DNA of 15,081 bases from Gemmatimonadota bacterium (GCA_028287225.1 JAQBPZ010000038.1:1-15081), one strand, 5' to 3'; counted from the first letter of the stretch, positions 6,673 to 13,346 are shown. Translations and numbers: made by a program. The notes: a model not told the origin generated them from the letters alone.

Positions 6673-7297
6673 GACTCCTCCTCCCATGCCGGCCCGCGCC
6701 GGCGGCAAGGCGTACGACGAAGCCTACTTCACCAGGTGGTATCGCGATCCGCGCACGAGGGTGCACGCGCCCGACGACGTCCGCCGAAAGATCCGCATGG
6801 TGCTGGCCATCTCCGAGCGGTACCTGGGGCGCAAGCTTCGGTCCGTGCTGGATGTCGGCGCGGGCGAGGGCACGTGGGGCGTGGAGCTGCGGCGCCTGCG
6901 CCCCGGGATAAGGTATCTCGGCGTGGACCCGAGTGAATACGTCGTCGCCCGTCACGGACGGCGGCGGAACATTCGCCTGGGACGCTTCGAGGAGGTCCAC
7001 GAGCTCCGGCTCGGGCGGAACCACGACCTCATCGTCTGCGCCGACATGCTCCAGTACATCCCCGACGCGGCACTCACTCGCGGCATCACCCACCTCGCAA
7101 GCCTGCTCGGCGGTGTCGCGTACCTGGAAGCCTACACGTCGGGCGACGAGATGGAGGGCGATCTCGACGACTGGCACCCGCGCACCAAGGCACGCTATCG
7201 GCGGATCTTCGCCGGTGCCGGGCTCACGGCATGTGGCAGCCACTGCTACCTCTCGGGCCGTCTCGCGCAGAACGCGGTGGAGCTCGAGCTGGCCTGA
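6671..7297 (+). CDS. Class I SAM-dependent methyltransferase, 208 aa
   Basis: Rossmann-type methyltransferase. Motif I is VLDVGAGEG (residues 59-67), the acidic end of strand 2 is YLGVDPSEY (D86), and the strand 4 region is DLIVCADMLQYIPD (119-132), followed by a Met-Glu-Gly-Asp loop and an aromatic-rich C-terminal half. The length is typical of a minimal methyltransferase-11/12/25 type enzyme. The substrate cannot be told from sequence; the DDWHPRTKARYRRIF segment (166-180) may form part of the acceptor site. There is no signal peptide, so it is cytosolic. The ATG at 6671 gives the longest product. The ATG at 6686 would remove five residues and relieve the overlap with the divergent lipoprotein gene. 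Neither has a ribosome binding site, so a leaderless or very short leader is possible. The enzyme family is certain, its role is not. Confidence 0.9.
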   Translation: MTPPPMPARAGGKAYDEAYFTRWYRDPRTRVHAPDDVRRKIRMVLAISERYLGRKLRSVLDVGAGEGTWGVELRRLRPGIRYLGVDPSEYVVARHGRRRNIRLGRFEEVHELRLGRNHDLIVCADMLQYIPDAALTRGITHLASLLGGVAYLEAYTSGDEMEGDLDDWHPRTKARYRRIFAGAGLTACGSHCYLSGRLAQNAVELELA

Positions 7298-7383
7298 GCG
7301 GGGTGCGCCGGCGCGTGCGGCCGCTCCGGCGACCTGCGACTGACGAGCGTCTGCCGGCACGATGCTGCCTGAAGACAACAACA

Positions 7384-7627
7384 GCCTCGACGCAGAGGCC
7401 GCAGAGAGAAACCGCGAGGACGCAGAGGAGAGCAGAAGCACTTTCCCTCCGCGTCCCTCCGCGTTGAGGCTCTTGCCGAGCCGAGGCAGAAAAAATCAAC
7501 GGCTTCAACTTGGAGGATCACGGAGGAGCCTCCTGGGGCGGCAGTCCTCCGCGCCCTCGCGGTTTCTCCTCTGCGGCCTCTGCGTTGAAGCTTTTGAAGC
7601 CGTTGAAGCAGCCGAACCGTTGAAGCC
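7384..7627. repeat. Composite palindromic repeat with ACGCAGAGG-type units and GTTGAAGC copies
   Basis: The left arm 7384-7418 pairs with the reverse complement of 7556-7591. Both read GC-TC-ACGCAGAGGCCGCAGAG-AAACCGCGAG with two substitutions and one 1-base indel, and similarity continues inward to about 7434 and 7541. A second nested pair is exact: TCAACGGCTTCAA (7496-7508) and TTGAAGCCGTTGA (7594-7606). A third, weaker copy of the unit lies at 7446-7470 (CCTCCGCGTCCCTCCGCGTTGAGGC). TTGAAGC recurs at 7585, 7594, 7603 and 7620. Internally the unit is near 9-10 bp periodic (GACGCAGAGG, GGCCGCAGAG). Short palindromic elements of this composition are common between genes in many environmental bacteria. 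Here it has no ORF with protein-like features. Confidence 0.8.
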
Positions 7628-7949
7628 GCGGAGCCAATGAGTCATGCGGTACCGCAGGAGGCGTGCGCGACAGATGTGATCCAGCGCACACGGCCCTGTC
7701 CTCGCCATGCGGCGATCATGTCGCCAAATGGGGACGAGCGCCGCGCGCAGGGTCACGGCCGGCAATGCACAAAGTCATGCGTGGCAACGGGTTGGCCTCT
7801 CCTGTCGGAATGGCGTCAAAGATGCCTTGCCAGGGGCAGGCGCCGGTCGTCATCGGAGTGGGCAGCATGTCGCTCGCAGCCGGCGGGTCGTGGGGACTCA
7901 CCAGCAGGATCGCCGCGCACTGTCGTGCGGGACACCAAAGGAGGATGTG
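7628..7949. other. Gene-free stretch upstream of the secreted repeat protein
   Basis: No convincing gene on either strand. The open frame 7663-7950 has unstructured, Arg/Ala/Gly-mixed composition and runs into the ribosome binding site of the next gene. The stretch opens with a perfect 12-bp palindrome TGCGGTACCGCA (7645-7656) at the outer edge of the composite repeat. The promoter of the gene at 7950 must lie here, but no clear -35/-10 pair was seen. Confidence 0.5.
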
Positions 7950-8681
7950 ATGCAGAGACTTCGTATCGGGTTCATCGCGGGTGCGGCGCTGGTCGTCGCC
8001 TCGGCCGGCGCCGGCGCGCAGGTCCGCGGCTCGGCGAACATTCCCGCGGGCTTCATGCCGCCCGCCGGCATGTGCCGCGTGTGGTACGACGGTGTCGCCC
8101 CGGGCCGCCAGCCCGCGCCGACGACCTGCCAGAACGCCCGGGCGAGCCTGCGCGCCAACACGCGCCTGGTCTACGGCCCGGCACTGCGCACGACCGATCC
8201 GCGCAACGGCACGTACGATCCGCGCAACGGCACGTACGATCCGCGCAACGACGGCCGCGACCAGGGCGGCTGGAACAACGGCCGCACCGATGGCCGAAAC
8301 GACGGCCGCTACGACCGCCTTTCCGACAAGCAGCGCCGCGAGCTCGACAAGCAGCGCCGCAAGTCCGAGAGGGAGCGCCAGAACGAGTGGAAGAAGGCGC
8401 AGCGGAACGGGCATGGCGACGGGGACGACGACGACAATGACGACGGCGACCGTAACGACCATGACGGCAACCGCAGCGGCGACCGCCGCGACCGCGGCCG
8501 GTACGACCGCAACGGCAGCCGTGCCCAGGGCACCATCTATGACGGCCGCACCGGCCGCACCACGAACCAGCCGGGCACCTGGGGCCGCGCCTCCGGAACG
8601 GCGGGCGCCCAGTGCATCGACGCCAACCGCGACGGCGTCTGCGACAACCAGCAGGGCGTGGGGCGCGTCCGTATTCCCTGA
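7950..8681 (+). CDS. Secreted Asp/Arg-rich repeat protein with C-terminal calcium-loop-like motif
   Basis: A 243-aa protein with a Sec signal peptide (residues 1-23, ending GAGAQ). The N-terminal ~60 residues hold FMPPAGMCRVWYDGVAPGRQPAPTTC, a Cys pair (C42, C60) around Trp/Tyr/Pro. A repeat DPRNGTY (two full copies plus a partial one) and Asn/Asp/Gly/Arg turns follow (83-122). Next is a highly charged helix, SDKQRRELDKQRRKSERERQNEWKKAQ (125-151), then an acidic run HGDGDDDDNDDGD, then GNRSGDRRDRGRYD. The C-terminus has CIDANRDGVCDNQ (222-234), which looks like an EF-hand or thrombospondin-3 type Ca2+ loop between two Cys. Function unknown; a cell-surface or periplasmic protein is inferred. 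AAAGGAGG (7937-7944) five bases before the ATG is an ideal ribosome binding site and suggests high expression. A strong terminator follows at 8702. Confidence 0.85.
   Translation: MQRLRIGFIAGAALVVASAGAGAQVRGSANIPAGFMPPAGMCRVWYDGVAPGRQPAPTTCQNARASLRANTRLVYGPALRTTDPRNGTYDPRNGTYDPRNDGRDQGGWNNGRTDGRNDGRYDRLSDKQRRELDKQRRKSERERQNEWKKAQRNGHGDGDDDDNDDGDRNDHDGNRSGDRRDRGRYDRNGSRAQGTIYDGRTGRTTNQPGTWGRASGTAGAQCIDANRDGVCDNQQGVGRVRIP
8196..8252 (+). repeat. 21-bp tandem repeat inside the secreted protein gene
   Basis: GATCCGCGCAACGGCACGTAC occurs at 8196-8216 and 8217-8237, identical, with a third copy of its first 13-15 bases at 8238-8252. It encodes DPRNGTY-DPRNGTY-DPRND. Exact identity at synonymous positions points to recent slippage or duplication. 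Confidence 0.9.
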
Positions 8682-8701
8682 CCGCCGTTCCGCCAGACGC
8701 G

Positions 8702-8736
8702 AAAGGAGCCGTGGACATCGTCCACGGCTCCTTTTT
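8702..8736 (+). terminator. Strong intrinsic terminator
   Basis: AAAGGAGCCGTGGAC (8702-8716), loop ATC, then GTCCACGGCTCCTTT (8720-8734): a perfect 15-bp stem with a 3-base loop, running into a five-T tract (8732-8736). It ends the gene at 7950-8681. On the other strand only three bases of T follow, so for the facing gene that ends at 8767 it would be weaker. Confidence 0.95.
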
Positions 8737-8766
8737 CATTCGCGCGATGGGGCGGCTGAACCGCCG

Positions 8767-9300
8767 CTACACCCGCTCGGCGGTGGATCCGCTCTGGAGC
8801 TTCGCCATGAAGCGCTGCGACTCCGAGATGCGCTCCACCTCGATCGCCATGGCCTCCACCGCCTGCTCGATCCGCCGGAGCTGGTCGGCCGCCGCGGGGG
8901 GCAGCGCCGCCGTGTCGCCACGCCGCTCGATGCGTCGCCCGAAGGCACGCGCGATCGGCCACCCGACGACCATCACGGTGAGCATCAGGAAGAAGCCGTA
9001 CGCCAGGTCCACCGCCTGCGGGGGGATGACGTTGCCGCCGGAGGGCGGCAGGCCGTCGGGGGCGAGCATGCCGGGCATGCCGGGCGGAGGTGGCCCGCCA
9101 ACGACCGCCGGTGCCCCTGAACCGCCCGTCCGCTCGATCCTCGTGTTCCCGTTCTGGTCCGTGGTGATCCGCACGCTCTTGTCGCCGTCACTGATGACGG
9201 TGCTCTTCACAGCCCCGGTTGCCTGCGGCTTGGCATCGATGCGGGCGATCTCGGCGGCGTCGGAGCCGCTCTGCGGGACGGTGGAAAGTGGCATGGTCAT
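8767..9300 (-). CDS. Single-pass membrane protein with C-terminal coiled coil, 177 aa
   Basis: Function unknown. Residues 1-60 are polar with a beta-like stretch, VISDGDKSVRITTDQNGNTRIER. Residues 61-95 are a Gly/Pro-rich linker (GGPPPPGMPGMLAPDGLPP). Residues ~96-119 form one transmembrane helix (AVDLAYGFFLMLTVMVVGWPIARAF), followed by basic GRRIERR, so the C-terminus is cytosolic by the positive-inside rule. Residues 137-169 form an amphipathic coiled coil (AADQLRRIEQAVEAMAIEVERISESQRF). The start at 9300 is chosen because GAGAGGA lies about 5 bases upstream; the frame extends to 9354 but without a ribosome binding site. It follows the ada-like gene on the same strand by 75 bases, so co-transcription is possible. 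Its 3' end faces the terminator at 8702-8736. Confidence 0.8.
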   Translation of the reverse strand: MTMPLSTVPQSGSDAAEIARIDAKPQATGAVKSTVISDGDKSVRITTDQNGNTRIERTGGSGAPAVVGGPPPPGMPGMLAPDGLPPSGGNVIPPQAVDLAYGFFLMLTVMVVGWPIARAFGRRIERRGDTAALPPAAADQLRRIEQAVEAMAIEVERISESQRFMAKLQSGSTAERV

Positions 9301-9375
9301 GACATCCTCTCGAATCGGGCCGGGCGGGAAGCGCCTGGCGGAGCGATGGACCATACGGCCGTTCGGCGCCAGAAG

Positions 9376-10245
9376 TTACCGCGGCTCGTCCACGCCGCCC
9401 TCGCGCGCCAGGAGCGCCGCCTTCCGCGGGATGCCCCAGCGATAGCCGCCGAGGGTGCCGTCACCGCGGATCACGCGATGACATGGGATGAGCACGGCGA
9501 TCCGGTTGCTCGCGCAGGCGCGAGCCACGGCGCGGGCCGCGGTGGGGCGTCCGAGCTCGGTGGCGAGCGCCTGGTAGCTGCGCGTGGCCCCCGACGGGAT
9601 CTGCTGGAGCGCGCGCCAGACCTGCCACTGGAACGCGGTGGCCCGCACGTCGAGTGGAAGCTCGGCCAGCGCCGTCGCCCGTCCCTCCACGTGCGCGACG
9701 ACGGCGTCCACGAGCCGGTCGCTGGCGTCGACCGTCCGCTCCAGCTCCGCGCCGGGATACTCGGCGCGCAGGCCGCCGACGAGCGCCTCCTCGTCATCGC
9801 CCAGCGCCACGCTGCAGATGCCGCGCTCGGTGAGGGCGACGAGCAGATGGCCGAGCGAGGTGGACACGATGGTGTAGTGGATGGCGACGCCCGCGCCGCG
9901 ACGGCGGTATGCGCCCGGCGTCATGCCCAGCACCTCGCCCGCCGCCTCGTAGACCCGCCGCCCCGAGGCGAAGCCCGCGGCGTACGTCGCGCGGCTCACC
10001 GTGTGTCCGTCGCGCAGCGCCCCCTTCAGGGTGTCCAGGCGGCGCTGCTCCTGGTACCGGCGTGGCGAGAGCCCGACGACGCGCGTGAAGGTGCGCTGGA
10101 GGTGTGCCGCGCTCACCCCCGCCTCGGCCGCCAGCCGCGCCAGGGGGAGTGGCTCGTCGGCGTGCGCGTCGATGTGGGCGCGGACGCGGTCGACGAGCGC
10201 GAGATGCGTATCGGTGCGGCGGGGTCTGGCAGTCATGATGGTCAT
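9376..10245 (-). CDS. ada: Ada-like AraC regulator / O6-alkylguanine-DNA methyltransferase lacking the N-terminal zinc domain
   Basis: A 289-aa DNA-alkylation repair protein. Residues ~14-116 are an AraC-type double helix-turn-helix (LARLAAEAGVSAAHLQRTFTRVVGLSPRRYQEQRR and YAAGFASGRRVYEAAGEVLGMTPGAYRRRG). Residues ~122-285 are the methyltransferase: an RNase H-like N-half, a helix-turn-helix with the arginine finger region (SYQALATELGRPTAARAVARACASN), and the active site I253-P-C255-H-R-V with the downstream G-GGYRWG loop. C255 takes the alkyl group from O6-alkylguanine irreversibly. E. coli Ada (354 aa) has an extra N-terminal zinc-Cys domain that senses methyl phosphotriesters and switches the activator on. 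It is absent here, as only ~13 residues precede the first helix. Regulation by alkyl damage must therefore work differently. The ATG at 10245 follows GAGGAG by 8 bases; the ATG at 10236 is an alternative. Confidence 0.93.
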   Translation of the reverse strand: MTIMTARPRRTDTHLALVDRVRAHIDAHADEPLPLARLAAEAGVSAAHLQRTFTRVVGLSPRRYQEQRRLDTLKGALRDGHTVSRATYAAGFASGRRVYEAAGEVLGMTPGAYRRRGAGVAIHYTIVSTSLGHLLVALTERGICSVALGDDEEALVGGLRAEYPGAELERTVDASDRLVDAVVAHVEGRATALAELPLDVRATAFQWQVWRALQQIPSGATRSYQALATELGRPTAARAVARACASNRIAVLIPCHRVIRGDGTLGGYRWGIPRKAALLAREGGVDEPR

Positions 10246-10252
10246 TCGAGGC

Positions 10253-10292
10253 TCTCCTCGCGGGTTGCACGAAACATCGTGGCGCGAGGAGA
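10253..10292 (-). promoter_or_regulatory. Leader hairpin that could hide the ada-like gene's ribosome binding site, or an operator
   Basis: Read on the - strand, TCTCCTCGCG (10292-10283) is followed after 20 bases by its exact reverse complement CGCGAGGAGA (10262-10253). The second arm contains the Shine-Dalgarno sequence GAGGAG, which sits 8 bases before the ATG at 10245. If both arms are transcribed, folding would mask the ribosome binding site. The loop holds a second dyad, CACGA-AACA-TCGTG (10268-10281 on +). The same symmetry could instead be a binding site for the AraC-type protein itself. Confidence 0.5.
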
Positions 10293-10364
10293 ATCCAGGC
10301 TATCCGAATGTTGCTCGATGGGGCGAATCCATGCGTCGGATCCTCGAGTGCAGCGGCAACCGAA

Positions 10365-10476
10365 TTCTACCGCGGAGGACGGCCGCTCGGACCGCCGCTC
10401 GGGCCGTCTATGCGTCCCGAGCGGATTGTCGAACCGGCCGTCCGGATGCGTCCCGAGCAGTCCTCCTCCGCGGTAA
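10365..10476. repeat. Nested inverted and direct repeats between pntB and the ada-like gene
   Basis: Outer arms: TTCTACCGCGGAGGAC (10365-10380) against GTCCTCCTCCGCGGTAA (10460-10476), matching except for a 3-base insertion and the ends. Inner perfect 9-bp arms: CCGCTCGGG (10395-10403) and CCCGAGCGG (10416-10424). ATGCGTCCCGAGC is present twice (10410-10422 and 10446-10458), and GCCGCTCGG twice (10382-10390 and 10394-10402). It starts 16 bases after the pntB stop, so it may end the pnt transcript. No T-run follows. Confidence 0.65.
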
Positions 10477-10491
10477 CGCCGTCCATCCGGG

Positions 10492-11889
10492 TCAGGCCGA
10501 CTTCACCTCGGACACCAGCCGGGTGATGGACGTCTTGGCGTCGCCGAAGAGCATGCTCGTGGCCGGCGCGAAGAAGAGGGCGTTCTCGATGCCCGCGAAG
10601 CCGACGGCCATGCCGCGCTTGAGGACGATGACGGCCTTCGCGCGGTCCACGTCCAGGATCGGCATCCCGTAGATCGGCGACGTCGGATCGGACCGCGCCG
10701 CGGGGTTCACCACGTCGTTCGCGCCGATCACCAGCGCGACGTCGGTCTGCGGGAACTCGCCGTTGATCTCGTCCATGTCGTACAGGCGATCGTACGGCAC
10801 GTTCGCCTCGGCGAGGAGCACGTTCATGTGGCCCGGCATGCGGCCCGCCACGGGATGGATGGCGTACTTCACCTCGCCCCCGCGCTTCTCGATGAGCTCC
10901 GCCAGCTCGCGCACCGCGTGCTGCGCCTGCGCCACGGCCATGCCGTAGCCCGGCACGATGATCACCCGCTGCGCGTACGCGAGCTGGATCGCCGCGTCCT
11001 CGGCGCTGATGCTGCGCGCGACGAGCGCCGTGCCCTCCGCCGCCGAGGTCGCGGCCGGCGCGTTGCCGAAGGCGCCGAACAGCACGTTGGAGAACGAGCG
11101 GTTCATCGCCTTGGACATCAGCATCGAGAGGAGGAAGCCCGAGGCGCCGTCGAGCGCGCCGCAGATGATGAGGATGCTGTTGCCGAGCGCGAAGCCCGTG
11201 GCCGACGCCGCGAGCCCGCAGTACGAGTTGAGCAGCGCGACGACCACCGGCATGTCGGCGCCGCCGATCGGCAGCACCATGAGCAGGCCGAGCAGCGCGG
11301 CGATCCCGATCATCCCGTAGAACGCCCCCGACTGCGTGGGGTCCACCACCACGAGGACGAACAGCGCGACCGCGGCGACGAACAGGACGAGGTTGACGAA
11401 GTTCTGCCCGCGGTACGTCATCGGGCGCGACGGGATGACCTCCTGCAGCTTGCCGAACGCCACGAGCGCGCCGGTCACCGTGATGGAGCCGAGCAGCACC
11501 TCGAAGCCGAGCGCCGCCATGCGCCCCGGCTCGATGAGCCCCTCGCCGCCGTGAAAGACGTGATGATACTCGGAGACGCCGACGAGCGTCGCGGCCAGCG
11601 CGCCGAAGCTCAGCGACATCGCGATGCGCTGCGGCAGCGCCGTCGTGGGCACCCACATGCCGAGCGGGTAGCCGATCAGCGCGCCGAGCACGAGGCCCGC
11701 GGCGATCCAGCGGTAGTCCACGATGGCGTGGTTGATCAGCGTGCCGCACACGGCGAGCAGCATGCCCACGGCGGCCTGCTGCATGCCGCGCCGCGCTGCC
11801 TCGGGACGGGTGAGGCTGCGCAGCCCGATGATGAACAGGACCGACGCGGCGAGGTAGCTGAGCTGCGTGGCCAGGTCGCGTGCGCTCAT
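10492..11889 (-). CDS. pntB: NAD(P) transhydrogenase subunit beta (PntB)
   Basis: A 465-aa inner-membrane subunit of proton-translocating transhydrogenase, which drives NADH + NADP+ to NAD+ + NADPH with the proton gradient. Residues ~8-275 hold about eight or nine hydrophobic helices of domain II, including the conserved GALDGASGFLLSMLMSKAMNRS stretch (244-265). Residues ~290-465 are the NADP(H)-binding domain III. Its landmarks are VPGYGMAVAQAQ (312-323), HPVAGRMPGHMNVLLAEA (345-362), IGANDVVNPAA (388-398) and LKRGMAVGFAGIEN (423-436). The length is the family norm (~460). The start at 11889 overlaps the pntAB stop as ATGA, so translation is probably coupled. It is the last gene of the pntAA-pntAB-pntB operon. 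The repeat-filled gap 10365-10476 lies just downstream. No defect is visible. Confidence 0.97.
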   Translation of the reverse strand: MSARDLATQLSYLAASVLFIIGLRSLTRPEAARRGMQQAAVGMLLAVCGTLINHAIVDYRWIAAGLVLGALIGYPLGMWVPTTALPQRIAMSLSFGALAATLVGVSEYHHVFHGGEGLIEPGRMAALGFEVLLGSITVTGALVAFGKLQEVIPSRPMTYRGQNFVNLVLFVAAVALFVLVVVDPTQSGAFYGMIGIAALLGLLMVLPIGGADMPVVVALLNSYCGLAASATGFALGNSILIICGALDGASGFLLSMLMSKAMNRSFSNVLFGAFGNAPAATSAAEGTALVARSISAEDAAIQLAYAQRVIIVPGYGMAVAQAQHAVRELAELIEKRGGEVKYAIHPVAGRMPGHMNVLLAEANVPYDRLYDMDEINGEFPQTDVALVIGANDVVNPAARSDPTSPIYGMPILDVDRAKAVIVLKRGMAVGFAGIENALFFAPATSMLFGDAKTSITRLVSEVKSA

Positions 11890-12212
11890 CGTGCGGCCGG
11901 CGGCTCGGTGGCCGCGTTCGCGCCCGCGTCCGCCGGCTTCGGGTCGCGCCGGAACATCCGCAGCATGCGGTCGGTGATCAGGAACCCGCCCACGATGTTC
12001 GCGGTCGCGGCCACCACGGCGATGAAGCCGAGGATCGTGGCGACGCTGCCGCGCTGCGAGCCGGCCGCCACGAGCGAGCCGACGAGCGAGATGCCGGAGA
12101 TCGCGTTCGTCGCCGACATGAGCGGCGTGTGCAGCAGCGGCGGAACGCGGGTGATGACCATGTACCCCACGAACGCGGCGAGCACGAAGATGTAGAGCTC
12201 CAGGATCAGCAT
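11886..12212 (-). CDS. pntAB: NAD(P) transhydrogenase subunit alpha, membrane part (PntAB)
   Basis: A 108-aa membrane polypeptide equal to the C-terminal domain of E. coli PntA. Three hydrophobic helices (residues ~3-20, ~37-52 and ~57-80) surround the hallmark TPLMSATNAISGI (29-41), and a charged tail ends in PAAR. It completes domain II together with PntB. As in Rhodospirillum rubrum, the alpha chain is split in two genes here, unlike the single pntA of E. coli. It starts 4 bases after the pntAA stop (TGA TGCC ATG) and its own TGA overlaps the pntB ATG by four bases. Confidence 0.95.
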   Translation of the reverse strand: MLILELYIFVLAAFVGYMVITRVPPLLHTPLMSATNAISGISLVGSLVAAGSQRGSVATILGFIAVVAATANIVGGFLITDRMLRMFRRDPKPADAGANAATEPPAAR

Positions 12213-12216
12213 GGCA

Positions 12217-13332
12217 TCAGCTCGGGGACGGGACGACGACGGCGCCGTCGCGCACGACGGTCATGGGGCCGAGGATCTCGTCGGCGGGGTCGACGACGAG
12301 CGCGAGCTCCTTCGACATGTGCAGCACGAGCGCGAGGACGTTCTTGCCGAACATCTGGCTGGCGTGGAAGGGGACGGTCGCGGCGATGTTCAGCGGGCCC
12401 AGGATCGTCACCGCGCCCGCCTGCACCGTCTCGCCGGGGCGGGTGAGCTCGCAGTTGCCGCCGCTCTCCGCCGCGAGGTCCACGATCACCGCGCCGGGCC
12501 GCATCGTGCCGACCATCTCGGCGGTGATGAGGCGCGGGGCCTCGCGCCCGGGGATCTGCGCGGTGGTGACGACGAGGTCCACCTCGCGCAGGTGCGCGGC
12601 GAGCGCCTCGCGGGTGCGCTCGGTCTCGCCGGCGCTCTGCGCGCGCGCGTAGCCGCCCGCCGTCTCGCCGGTGGCGGTGACCAGCTCCGCGGCCACGAAG
12701 GTGGCGCCGAGCGACTGCACCTGCTCCCGCGCGGCGGGGCGGACGTCGAAGGCGGAGACCACGCCGCCGAGCCGCCGCGCCGTGGCGATGGCCTGGAGGC
12801 CGGCGACGCCGGCCCCGATCACGAACACGCGGGCGGGCGACACCGTGCCGGCCGCGGTGGTGAGCATGGGCAGAAACTTCGGCAGCGCGGACGCGCCGAG
12901 CAGCACCGCCTTGTAGCCGGCGACGGTGCTCTGCGAGGACAGCACGTCCATGGACTGCGCGCGGGTGATGCGCGGCACGAGCTCCAGGGCGAGCGCCGTG
13001 ATCTGGAGGTTGGCGAGCAGCGCCAGCAGCGCGCCGTTGCGCGATGGGGAGAGCAGGGCCAGCAGTGTGGCGCCGGGCGGGAGGAGGGTGACTTCCTCGA
13101 TGGATGGCGCGAGCACCCGGCAGACGAGGGCGGCGTCGGTGTAGAGATGCGCCATGGAGACCACGCGCACGCCGGCCGCGTCGTAGGCGGAATCGGGAAA
13201 GCCGGCGCGAGTGCCGGCGCCGGCTTCGATTCGTACGTCGTGGCCTGCCTTCACCAGTCGCGCGGCGCTCTCGGGCGAGAGCGCCACCCGATGCTCGCCC
13301 GGCGCTGTCTCGGAGGGAACGGCGATGATCAT
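12217..13332 (-). CDS. pntAA: NAD(P) transhydrogenase subunit alpha, NAD-binding part (PntAA)
   Basis: A 371-aa soluble domain I that binds NAD(H) on the cytosolic face. It opens MIIAVPSETAPGEHRVALSP, typical of the AlaDH/PNT N-terminal family. It has the mobile-loop-adjacent segment RITRAQSMDVLSSQSTVAGYKAV (121-143), the dinucleotide fold VFVIGAGVAGLQAIATARRLG (169-189) with GAGVAG (173-178), D196 at the end of the second strand (SAFDVRPA), and IVDLAAESGGNCE (283-295). The length is normal for the split-type subunit (~380). The start at 13332 is set by the family N-terminus. The frame runs on to 13437, but those codons lie in the octamer repeat and read low-complexity. There is no ribosome binding site before 13332; instead a C-rich mRNA stretch, complementary to the G-quadruplex motif, precedes it. 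It is the first gene of the pnt operon. Confidence 0.95.
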   Translation of the reverse strand: MIIAVPSETAPGEHRVALSPESAARLVKAGHDVRIEAGAGTRAGFPDSAYDAAGVRVVSMAHLYTDAALVCRVLAPSIEEVTLLPPGATLLALLSPSRNGALLALLANLQITALALELVPRITRAQSMDVLSSQSTVAGYKAVLLGASALPKFLPMLTTAAGTVSPARVFVIGAGVAGLQAIATARRLGGVVSAFDVRPAAREQVQSLGATFVAAELVTATGETAGGYARAQSAGETERTREALAAHLREVDLVVTTAQIPGREAPRLITAEMVGTMRPGAVIVDLAAESGGNCELTRPGETVQAGAVTILGPLNIAATVPFHASQMFGKNVLALVLHMSKELALVVDPADEILGPMTVVRDGAVVVPSPS

Positions 13333-13346
13333 GGGGGGAAGTGTAC

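Noticed and set aside
7782..7796. A sigma-54-like sequence TGGCAACGGGTTGGC
   Set aside because: GG and GC have the right 12-bp offset, but the -12 element is TGGC rather than TTGC and the -24 part has two mismatches. One imperfect hit in GC-rich DNA is expected by chance.
7663..7950. A 95-codon open frame before the secreted repeat protein
   Set aside because: No ribosome binding site, mixed composition without pattern, and it ends inside the ribosome binding site region of the next gene.
10828..12195. A 455-codon + strand frame opposite pntB
   Set aside because: Antisense shadow; PntB on the - strand has all transhydrogenase landmarks.
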